Assembly: GCA_945903885.1 (NCBI GenBank)
Contig: CAMDPB010000060.1
Span: 1 to 6,704 of the forward strand
Reading direction: 5' to 3'
From: Candidatus Finniella inopinata
GTDB lineage: Bacteria; Pseudomonadota; Alphaproteobacteria; Paracaedibacterales; CAITNM01
Length of the DNA stretch: 6,704 nt
Within the stretch, counting starts at the first letter, position 1. Every line of letters starts with the position of its first letter. The notes under the pieces are model-generated. The model was not told the DNA's origin. It made no database searches and saw nothing but the letters and a program-made list of their open reading frames with translations. This document shows, piece after piece, positions 1-6,132 of this stretch. The position numbers were made by a program, and so were the translations under genes.

Positions 1-100
1 TTTGTATAGCTTTGTATCTGCTGATAAATCCGATAGTTACTCTGATAAAGAGAATGTTCGTGAAGTGAAAAAATGGTTGAAAGACATATCGCATTTATAA
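1..100 (+). CDS. 3' end of an upstream gene, possibly a LysR-type regulator
   Basis: An open frame runs from base 2 to a TAA at 98-100, giving the last 32 residues of a protein whose start lies outside the window. The tail is hydrophilic and ends in VREVKKWLKDISHL. An aromatic/aliphatic strand, a charged linker and then a 'V..(F/K)..WL' helix at the extreme C terminus is how many LysR-type transcriptional regulators end, and such regulators often sit beside transporter genes. That resemblance is weak, and 32 residues cannot prove a family. No helix-turn-helix or effector-binding core is visible here. The small ORF begins 37 bases after this stop, close enough to be co-transcribed. Confidence 0.45.
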   Translation, partial: LYSFVSADKSDSYSDKENVREVKKWLKDISHL

Positions 101-123
101 ACTAAGAAATTAAAAATACTGTT

Positions 124-130
124 AGGGGAG
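124..130 (+). promoter_or_regulatory. Strong Shine-Dalgarno of the small ORF
   Basis: AGGGGAG lies 7 bases before the ATG at 138. It is the most purine-rich, best-spaced ribosome binding site in the window; the transporter, tkt and maeB starts have no comparable site. It is the main argument that the 55-codon ORF is translated and that its start is 138. Confidence 0.6.
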
Positions 131-137
131 CTTGGCC

Positions 138-305
138 ATGGATTCTGATCTTGCTAAATTAATTACTATTGTTGGCTTGTTTGGCTTTCTTTTGTCCTCT
201 CCGACTATATTCGCAAGCATCAGAAGAAAAGCAATCAGAAGAAAATGGATTAAGCCTAGAAGATTCAAAATGTGCAGAATATTGAAAGAACATCTAAAAT
301 CTTAG
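138..305 (+). CDS. Small single-helix membrane protein with a basic tail, function unknown
   Basis: A 55-codon ORF from ATG 138 to TAG 303-305, with a well-placed AGGGGAG upstream. I do not recognise the protein. Residues 1-7 are polar and include two Asp. Residues 8-27 form one hydrophobic segment rich in Leu, Ile, Phe and Gly, long enough to span a membrane. Residues 28-55 are strongly basic, with about 13 Arg/Lys against a single Glu. By the positive-inside rule this predicts N-out, C-in topology. IRRK occurs twice, at 28-31 and 33-36, from a 15-base tandem duplication. All seven Arg codons are AGA, whereas neighbouring genes use CGT/CGC heavily, which suggests a young, foreign or weakly selected gene. 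It could be a small membrane regulator, a toxin-like peptide, or a fortuitous or decaying ORF. The ribosome binding site favours translation, but conservation is unknown. Confidence 0.45.
   Translation: MDSDLAKLITIVGLFGFLLSSPTIFASIRRKAIRRKWIKPRRFKMCRILKEHLKS
219..245 (+). repeat. 12-base direct repeat with 15-base period
   Basis: ATCAGAAGAAAA occurs exactly at 219-230 and again at 234-245, separated by GCA. The unit is in frame with the small ORF and encodes IRRK-A-IRRK, so the basic tail appears to have grown by an in-frame duplication of five codons. Confidence 0.8.
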
Positions 306-391
306 GAGTATGAATTTTTCAAAAATCACGGCATTAGTTACGACACATCTGTGTTTTACGCATACACCTAAATTATTCGATTTCAAAATAG

Positions 392-421
392 TTGAGATTT
401 TTGTACACTGCCCTCTGTTAT
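392..421 (+). promoter_or_regulatory. Weak candidate sigma-70 promoter for the transporter
   Basis: TTGAGA at 392-397 matches the -35 consensus at five of six positions. With an 18-base spacer, TGTTAT at 416-421 matches the -10 consensus at four of six. A better -10 match, TATAAA at 419-424, would need a 21-base spacer. Transcription would start near 428, leaving a leader of only about 14 bases before ATG 442, which agrees with the lack of a Shine-Dalgarno there. The region is AT-rich, so chance matches are likely. Confidence 0.3.
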
Positions 422-441
422 AAAAGAATATAAATAATATC

Positions 442-1707
442 ATGCTTGGTTTTTGGCAACTTGTTGCCTTGGTAGTGGGAAATTTAGTTGGTAGCGGCGT
501 GCTTATGCTGCCAGCAATCTTGGCGCCCTATGGTTCTATATCATTTGCCGGTTGGGTTATGGCTTCCTTAGGAGCCATCTTACTTTCTTTAGTTTTTTGT
601 CAGCTTTGTAGTAAACATCCTAGAACTGGTGGGCCGCATGTATATGTAGAAGAAGCCTTTGGAAAAGATGCGGGCTTTTACATTGCTTGGGTTTATTGGA
701 TTTTAGCCTGGGTTGGCTATGCTGCTTTGGTTTCTGCTGCCATGGGGTGTTTAACCACTATTTGTGGCCCCCTTTCCAATAGCACGCTAATGATTCTAGA
801 GGTACTAATTATTATATTATTTACAGCAATTAACTTATGTAAAATTGCTTTTGCTGGTCGTGTTGAACTGGTTTTGACGTTTGTTAAGGTGCTGCCTTTA
901 ATTGTGTTGCCGGTTATTGCGTTGTTTTCGGTGAAATCTGAATACCTATTTGCAGCACCCCCTATTAACATGTCATACGGGTCTGCCCTTGCGGGTTCAG
1001 TAATGCTCATGATTTTTGCATTTATGGGTTTTGAAACAGCTACTGTTCCAAGTGAAGAAGTTGAAAATCCACGCCGAACTATTCCTAAGGCAACGATTGT
1101 GGGTACTTTAATCGCGGCGGGTATTTATATTTTAGGCACAGTCAGTATTTTGGGGCATATTCCCTTTGATCAACTTGTTCAGTCAAAAGCACCTTACGCC
1201 GATTTAGCTGCCAGCATATTTGGCGGAAATTGGCAAAATTTTGTGGCAGGTGCTGGTATTTTATGTGCATTAGGTGCTTTGAACGGATGGATGCTTATTG
1301 GTGGACGCATTGCCTATGGCGCTGCAAAAGATGGAATATTTCCGAAAATCTTTTTAAAAACAGATAAATGTGAATCCCCCAGTGCAGCTATTATTATTTC
1401 TTCAATGTGCACAATTCCATTTATGATACTTTCCTTGAGTGAAAGCTTGGTAGAACAATTTAATTTTGTTGTTTCAATTAGTTCATCACTTATTTTAATT
1501 GTGTATTTGGCATGTACATTGGCCTATATGAAATTTTTAAAGGACTATGAACATTCAAAACCAAAGCATTGGTTGTTGGGCATTGCGTCTACGGCTTTTT
1601 GTTTTTGGGTTTTAAGCTCCATTAGCATTGAAATGACACTTTATTCCTTATCCGTGTTTTTGGTGGGTGTGCCGCTTAGATTATACGTTAAGAATAGGAA
1701 AAAATAA
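442..1707 (+). CDS. APC-superfamily amino-acid transporter, AdiC/PotE-like antiporter type
   Basis: A 421-residue inner-membrane protein with about 12 hydrophobic helices (roughly 5-27, 34-56, 78-104, 114-133, 140-163, 180-202, 216-240, 265-290, 314-331, 341-364, 375-392, 395-415), the standard APC fold and length. Compared by eye with E. coli AdiC, the substrate-binding GSG of helix 1 is at 17-19 with Asn14 before it, Tyr85 matches AdiC Tyr93, Glu198 in GFETAT matches Glu208, and Trp283 in NGWML matches gate Trp293. AdiC Trp202 is replaced by Phe192 and Tyr74 by His66. This supports the basic amino acid/polyamine antiporter branch, but the substrate is not fixed by sequence: arginine, ornithine, agmatine or another amino acid is possible. 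ATG 442 is the only reasonable start, because an in-frame TAA lies at 421-423. It leaves almost no cytoplasmic N-terminal tail and has no Shine-Dalgarno. No decarboxylase partner gene is next to it. Confidence 0.9.
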   Translation: MLGFWQLVALVVGNLVGSGVLMLPAILAPYGSISFAGWVMASLGAILLSLVFCQLCSKHPRTGGPHVYVEEAFGKDAGFYIAWVYWILAWVGYAALVSAAMGCLTTICGPLSNSTLMILEVLIIILFTAINLCKIAFAGRVELVLTFVKVLPLIVLPVIALFSVKSEYLFAAPPINMSYGSALAGSVMLMIFAFMGFETATVPSEEVENPRRTIPKATIVGTLIAAGIYILGTVSILGHIPFDQLVQSKAPYADLAASIFGGNWQNFVAGAGILCALGALNGWMLIGGRIAYGAAKDGIFPKIFLKTDKCESPSAAIIISSMCTIPFMILSLSESLVEQFNFVVSISSSLILIVYLACTLAYMKFLKDYEHSKPKHWLLGIASTAFCFWVLSSISIEMTLYSLSVFLVGVPLRLYVKNRKK

Positions 1708-1742
1708 ATTTTCCAGAAGTAGCTATAAGTTCAGAGCGAAAT

Positions 1743-1768
1743 GGCTCGAATGTTATAGAGCCTTTCTT
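1743..1768 (+). terminator. Weak terminator-like hairpin after the transporter gene
   Basis: GGCTC at 1743-1747 can pair with GAGCC at 1758-1762 around a 10-base loop, followed by TTTCTT. The stem has only five pairs and the T-tract is interrupted, so termination would be partial at best. Its position 35 bases after the transporter stop and before the tkt promoter is appropriate. Confidence 0.3.
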
Positions 1769-1811
1769 CAGTTCACTATGGAATTACTAGTATCAACACA
1801 TCCCTAATCCC

Positions 1812-1840
1812 TTGGCCTAGTCTTTAAACTTGGGCATAAT
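1812..1840 (+). promoter_or_regulatory. Candidate sigma-70 promoter of the tkt-maeB-pepA operon
   Basis: TTGGCC at 1812-1817 (four of six to the -35 consensus) and CATAAT at 1835-1840 (five of six to the -10 consensus) are separated by an ideal 17 bases. Transcription would start near 1847, giving a leader of about 23 bases before ATG 1870. A second possible -10, TATACA at 1847-1852, lacks a good -35. This is the best promoter-like spacing in the 162-base gap. Confidence 0.45.
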
Positions 1841-1858
1841 GCCCTGTATACACCCAAG
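1829..1858 (+). promoter_or_regulatory. Overlapping inverted repeats over the tkt -10 region, possible operator
   Basis: GGGCA-TAA-TGCCC at 1832-1844 is a perfect 5-base dyad centred on the candidate -10 box. A second dyad, CTTGGG (1829-1834) with CCCAAG (1853-1858), shares the same GGG, so as RNA the two pairings would exclude each other. As DNA, such a dyad over a -10 box could be a repressor site. No regulator is identified and the arms are short, so chance cannot be excluded. Confidence 0.35.
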
Positions 1859-1869
1859 ACTTTTCCCTA

Positions 1870-3822
1870 ATGACCACATTTCATGATCTCTCTAATGCCA
1901 TTCGTTTTTTAAGTATTGATGCTGTTGAAAAAGCTAATTCAGGTCACCCGGGTATGCCCATGGGAATGGCAGATGTGGCAACGGTTTTGTTTGAAAAGCA
2001 TTTGGTGTTTAACCCACAAGATGCTGGCTGGGACAACCGTGACAGGTTTGTGTTGTCAGCGGGTCATGGGTCAATGTTGCTGTATAGCCTTTTGTATTTA
2101 ACGGGCTATCCTGATGCCACGTTGGAGCAACTTAAGAATTTTCGCCAATTAGGTTGGAAAACTGCGGGTCATCCAGAATACGGGCATTTATCCGGTGTGG
2201 AAATGACAACGGGCCCATTGGGGCAGGGCATTGCAACTGCTGTGGGTATGGCGCTTGCTGAACGCATGCTGAATGCAACCCATGGTGATGCGATTAACCA
2301 TTACACTTACGTTATAGCTAGTGATGGTGACCTAATGGAAGGTATTAGCCATGAAGCAGCATCCCTTGCGGGACTCTTGTGCTTAAACAAACTAATTGTT
2401 TTGTACGATGATAACGGCATCAGCATTGATGGAAAAACTGATTTATCATTTGGTGAAAATTCGCTTATGCGGTTTCATGCATATGGATGGAATGCGGAAC
2501 GAATTGATGGGCACGATAGTCATTCCATTGATGCTGCAATAACCAGGGCAAAGGCTAGCAATAAACCAAGCTTGATAGCATGCAAAACTACTATTGGTTT
2601 TGGTTCACCTAATAAAGCAAATACAAGTGGGGTACATGGTTCGCCTTTGGGGGGTGCAGAAATTCAAGCTACACGTGCGGCGTTGAATTGGCCCCATGAA
2701 CCATTTCTGCTTCCTGATAATATTATCAATTCTTGGCGTGCTATAGGTATGCGTCATCAAGCAGTATACGAGCAGTGGAAAAAACAAACCCCAGTTGAAA
2801 TTCAGAAAAAATTGCAAGAACCAACAGTTGATATCACTAAAACTATTGATGCTTACAAGCAAAATGTTAGGGACGAAAAACCATGTTTAGCAACACGAGT
2901 ACTTTCACAACAGGTATTAGAAGCAATTGTGCCGTGTTCTTCTTTAATTGGTGGATCAGCAGATTTAACAGGTTCAAATAACACAAAAACAAAAGCACAA
3001 ACGGCTATAGCAGCTAGTGACTACACAGGGAATTATATTCATTATGGGGTGCGTGAGCACTCTATGGCAGCCATTATGAACGGCCTAAGTCTCTCAAATG
3101 TATTTATTCCTTACGGCGGTACCTTTTTAGTTTTCTTAGATTATTTAAAACCAGCTTTGCGTTTATCGGCCATAATGAAGCAGGGCGTGATTTATGTATT
3201 AACACATGATTCTATTGGCTTAGGGGAAGATGGACCGACGCATCAGCCTATTGAACATTTAGCTCATTTGCGCTGTATTCCAAATGTTTTAACTTTCCGC
3301 CCGATGGATGCTACAGAAGTTGCCGAATGCTGGCAGCTAGCTGTGCAGAATAGAAACACTCCGTCAGTGTTAGTATTGACTCGCCAGAACCTTCCATACC
3401 TTAGTGATTTACGGGCAAATCATTATGAAAATGCTTGCGCAAAGGGGGGCTACATACTGATTGAAAAACCTGGATCGCAAATTACATTAATTTCTACAGG
3501 TTCTGAGGTTTCAATTGCTGTTGATGCGGCTAATGTACTATTGGCAATGAATATACAAGCGCGGGTGGTTTCTATGCCGTGCATGGAATTGTTTGCAAAA
3601 CAGCCTGTTGAATACAGAAATCAGGTTTTGGGTAATGGCATTCGCATAGCCATAGAAGCTGCCTGTGAAGGCGTTTGGCCAAAATATTTGGGCGAAAAAG
3701 GTGAATTTATTGGGATTAATTCATTTGGTGCATCAGCACCGGCTGATGATTTGTATGCACATTTTGGCATAACGGCTGATATCGTGGTAAAAAGAGTACA
3801 AGCACTTTTGAGTAAGCAATAA
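1870..3822 (+). CDS. tkt: Transketolase
   Basis: A cytoplasmic thiamine-diphosphate enzyme that moves two-carbon ketol units between sugar phosphates (xylulose-5-P with ribose-5-P or erythrose-4-P) in the non-oxidative pentose phosphate pathway. At 650 residues it is full length (E. coli TktA is 663). The N-terminal diphosphate-binding domain (about 1-270) carries SGHPG at 24-28, His66 in AGHGS, His101 in GHPE, the cofactor motif SDGDLMEG at 151-158 ending in DDN at 180-182, and His256. The pyrimidine-binding domain (about 335-505) carries Arg343, GGSADL at 361-366, catalytic Glu396 in YGVRE, His446 and His458 in the GEDGPTHQP segment, and Arg505 in TRQN. The C-terminal domain follows to 650. 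The usual GDG is SDG here, a variant I recall from other transketolases. The start fits family N termini (NAIRFLS at residues 9-15), but the leader has no Shine-Dalgarno. It appears to be the first gene of the operon; maeB starts 3 bases after its stop. Confidence 0.97.
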   Translation: MTTFHDLSNAIRFLSIDAVEKANSGHPGMPMGMADVATVLFEKHLVFNPQDAGWDNRDRFVLSAGHGSMLLYSLLYLTGYPDATLEQLKNFRQLGWKTAGHPEYGHLSGVEMTTGPLGQGIATAVGMALAERMLNATHGDAINHYTYVIASDGDLMEGISHEAASLAGLLCLNKLIVLYDDNGISIDGKTDLSFGENSLMRFHAYGWNAERIDGHDSHSIDAAITRAKASNKPSLIACKTTIGFGSPNKANTSGVHGSPLGGAEIQATRAALNWPHEPFLLPDNIINSWRAIGMRHQAVYEQWKKQTPVEIQKKLQEPTVDITKTIDAYKQNVRDEKPCLATRVLSQQVLEAIVPCSSLIGGSADLTGSNNTKTKAQTAIAASDYTGNYIHYGVREHSMAAIMNGLSLSNVFIPYGGTFLVFLDYLKPALRLSAIMKQGVIYVLTHDSIGLGEDGPTHQPIEHLAHLRCIPNVLTFRPMDATEVAECWQLAVQNRNTPSVLVLTRQNLPYLSDLRANHYENACAKGGYILIEKPGSQITLISTGSEVSIAVDAANVLLAMNIQARVVSMPCMELFAKQPVEYRNQVLGNGIRIAIEAACEGVWPKYLGEKGEFIGINSFGASAPADDLYAHFGITADIVVKRVQALLSKQ

Positions 3823-3825
3823 ATT

Positions 3826-6132
3826 ATGCCGCGCAGTATTTACGAACAGTCTCTACGCTATCATTCACAATATCCAAAAGGTAAATTGGAAATTGTTGCA
3901 ACAAAACCACTTACCAATCCACATGATTTAGCTTTGGCTTATTCACCTGGTGTTGCTGAGCCTTGTTTGGAAATAGCGCGTGACCCGCTAATGGCTGCGG
4001 AATATACAACGCGAGGTAATTTGGTCGCCGTTATAACTAATGGCACCGCTGTATTGGGGCTTGGAAATATTGGGGCGTTAGCGTCAAAGCCGGTTATGGA
4101 AGGTAAGGCAGTCCTTTTTAAAAAGTTTGCTGGTATTGATGCATTTGATATTGAAATTAATGAAACGGACCCTCAGAAACTTGTTGATATTATTGCGGCC
4201 CTAGAGCCGACCTTTGGTGGAATAAACCTTGAGGATATTAAGGCACCTGAATGCTTTTACGTAGAGCGAGAGCTTGCTAAAAGAGTGAAAATTCCTGTTT
4301 TGCATGATGACCAACACGGCACAGCAATTATTGTTAATGCCGCTATGAAAAATGCCCTTGAATTGGCAGGAAAATCAATAGATACCATAAAAATGGTGGC
4401 AAGTGGTGCGGGTGCTTCTGCGGTTGCTTGCCTTGAATTGCTTATAAAATTGGGCCTGCGTCGTGAAAATTTAATTGTTGTTGACCGAGATGGCGTTATT
4501 TTTAAAGGACGGGGAAACCTAGATCCATCAAAAGAAGCGCTGGCATCTGATACACCATTGCGTACCCTAGCTGAGGCTTTGAAAAATGCCGATGCTTTCC
4601 TTGGGCTTTCAAGTGCTGGTTTGATGACAGCTGAAATGGCAGAGTCGATGGCGCCAAACCCGATTATTTTTGCGTTGGCAAATCCTGAGCCTGAAATTCG
4701 ACCAGAGGTTGTGCATAGTGTTCGCGACGATGCAATTATGGCAACCGGTAGGACAGACTACCCTAACCAGGTGAACAATGCAGTTTGTTTCCCGTACATA
4801 TTTAGGGGCGCGTTAGATGTTGGGGCTACTTGTATTAATCATGAAATGAAAGTTGCTTGCGTAGAAGCAATTGCGCGTATTGCAAAAGCTGAAAGTAATG
4901 ACCTTGTAGTGGCTGCATATGGCGGCGAAACCTTCACTTTTGGCCGTGATTATATAATCCCCAAGCCATTCGATAGGCGTTTGTATGTTGAGCTATCTTA
5001 CGCAGTGGCTCGAGCTGCAGTTGATTGCGGTGTTGCAACGCGCCCTATAGCTGATTGGGAGGCTTATCGCAACCAATTAAAAGAAGCGATATATCGTTCT
5101 GGCATGGTGATGCGCCCCATTTTTGCAGCGGCAAAAGCGTTTGGTGATGATATTCGCCTAGTCTTTTCAGAAGGTGAAGACGAACGTGTTCTTCAGGCTG
5201 TGCAAACCATTCGTGACGAAAAAATTGCGCGTGTACTCCTTATAGGCCGTCCCGATGTTATTGAAATGCGTATTAAACAATTTGGTTTACGCCTGAGTGC
5301 AAATTTTGATTTTGAGGTCATTAACCCGCAGGAAGATTCAAGGTATAAAACCTATTGGCAGGCGTATCATGAAATTATGGCACGAAAAGGTATAACACCT
5401 GATAACGCTAAAGAAATCATGCGGACCAACACAACCGTGATTGCTGCCATGATGCTTCACCTTGGTGATGCAGATACAATGATTAGCGGATGTTACGGTA
5501 ATTACCGTGATCACCTTGTTCCGATTATGGAAATTTTGGGCATTGCTAAAAACCAGCATCGTTGTGCGGCCCTTTCGGCTTTAGCTATTGATAATTCCAA
5601 AATTGAGCGGGGCATTCTGTTTATTACTGACCCTTATGTTAATATTGACCCGACTGCTCAACAGCTTGCTGAAATTACAATCATGGCGGCAGAACAAATT
5701 AAATTATTCGGTATAAAGCCTAAGGTGGCGTTGATATCATATTCTAATTTTGGTGCGGGTGTGCACCCACAGGCTAAGAAAATGCGCCTGGCTATGGAAA
5801 TTATCCGTGACCTTGCACCAGAGCTTGAAGTAGAAGGCGAAATGCATGTAGATGCAGCCTTAGATGAAAAAATTCGCGCGCGTATATTCCCTGGTAATAC
5901 CTTAAAAGGTTCGGCTAATCTATTAGTGATGCCTAGCATTGATGTAGCAAATGTAGCCCTAAACACCATAAAGGTATTGGCAAATGGGCAAACAATTGGC
6001 CCGATTCTTATGGGAATTAAAGAATCAGCCCATATTTGCACTCCATCGGCTCGCCCTAGAACACTGGTGAACCTTGCAGCGATTGCTGTTTCTAAAGCAA
6101 GATTACTTAAACAACAAAAGGACCAATCATGA
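3826..6132 (+). CDS. maeB: Malic enzyme with C-terminal phosphotransacetylase-like regulatory domain
   Basis: Oxidatively decarboxylates malate to pyruvate and CO2 while reducing NADP+ or NAD+, linking the TCA cycle to pyruvate. Its 768 residues match the long bacterial form (E. coli MaeB is 759). The catalytic half (about 1-425) shows Tyr39 in AYSPGV, Lys94 in MEGKAVLFK, metal ligands Glu136-Asp137 in NLEDI and Asp162 in HDDQHGTA, the nucleotide-binding GAGASA at 194-199, Asn286 in ANPEPE and the QVNNAVCFP segment at 315-323. Asp220-Arg221 closes the cofactor strand; this does not settle NAD versus NADP. The second half (about 430-765) is PTA-like (FSEGEDERVLQA at 447-458, SNFGAG at 640-645, a GSANLLVMP segment near 695-703). 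Where active phosphotransacetylases have PD, it reads MPS with Ser704, so acetyl-phosphate synthesis is unlikely. In this family the tail is known to sense acetyl-CoA as an allosteric signal. No good Shine-Dalgarno precedes the ATG, so translation is probably coupled to tkt. Confidence 0.95.
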   Translation: MPRSIYEQSLRYHSQYPKGKLEIVATKPLTNPHDLALAYSPGVAEPCLEIARDPLMAAEYTTRGNLVAVITNGTAVLGLGNIGALASKPVMEGKAVLFKKFAGIDAFDIEINETDPQKLVDIIAALEPTFGGINLEDIKAPECFYVERELAKRVKIPVLHDDQHGTAIIVNAAMKNALELAGKSIDTIKMVASGAGASAVACLELLIKLGLRRENLIVVDRDGVIFKGRGNLDPSKEALASDTPLRTLAEALKNADAFLGLSSAGLMTAEMAESMAPNPIIFALANPEPEIRPEVVHSVRDDAIMATGRTDYPNQVNNAVCFPYIFRGALDVGATCINHEMKVACVEAIARIAKAESNDLVVAAYGGETFTFGRDYIIPKPFDRRLYVELSYAVARAAVDCGVATRPIADWEAYRNQLKEAIYRSGMVMRPIFAAAKAFGDDIRLVFSEGEDERVLQAVQTIRDEKIARVLLIGRPDVIEMRIKQFGLRLSANFDFEVINPQEDSRYKTYWQAYHEIMARKGITPDNAKEIMRTNTTVIAAMMLHLGDADTMISGCYGNYRDHLVPIMEILGIAKNQHRCAALSALAIDNSKIERGILFITDPYVNIDPTAQQLAEITIMAAEQIKLFGIKPKVALISYSNFGAGVHPQAKKMRLAMEIIRDLAPELEVEGEMHVDAALDEKIRARIFPGNTLKGSANLLVMPSIDVANVALNTIKVLANGQTIGPILMGIKESAHICTPSARPRTLVNLAAIAVSKARLLKQQKDQS
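6118..6122 (+). promoter_or_regulatory. Shine-Dalgarno of pepA inside the end of maeB
   Basis: AAGGA at 6118-6122, within the run AAAAGGA, lies 6 bases before ATG 6129. It supports that start and the ATGA overlap with the maeB stop. Confidence 0.65.

Noticed and set aside
343..357. Hairpin ACACA-TC-TGTGT followed by a short T run, as a terminator for the small ORF
   Set aside because: The stem is AT-rich with an effective loop of two to four bases and only four T residues; too weak to call.
310..423. 37-codon ORF starting at ATG 310
   Set aside because: The purine-rich stretch at 304-308 is only one base from the ATG, too close to act as its Shine-Dalgarno. The product has no recognisable feature and the region looks like an AT-rich spacer. 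It is noted only because it shares the transporter frame.
717..1010. 97-codon minus-strand ORF inside the transporter gene
   Set aside because: It is fully antisense to a well-supported membrane protein and its product resembles nothing; a shadow frame.
5658..6041. 127-codon minus-strand ORF inside maeB
   Set aside because: It lies opposite conserved PTA-like domain codons; its openness is explained by the codon bias of the sense strand.
5140..6132. Separate phosphotransacetylase gene (pta) after the malic enzyme
   Set aside because: The frame is continuous with the malic enzyme half, the total length matches MaeB, and the catalytic Asp is missing; it is a domain of one protein.
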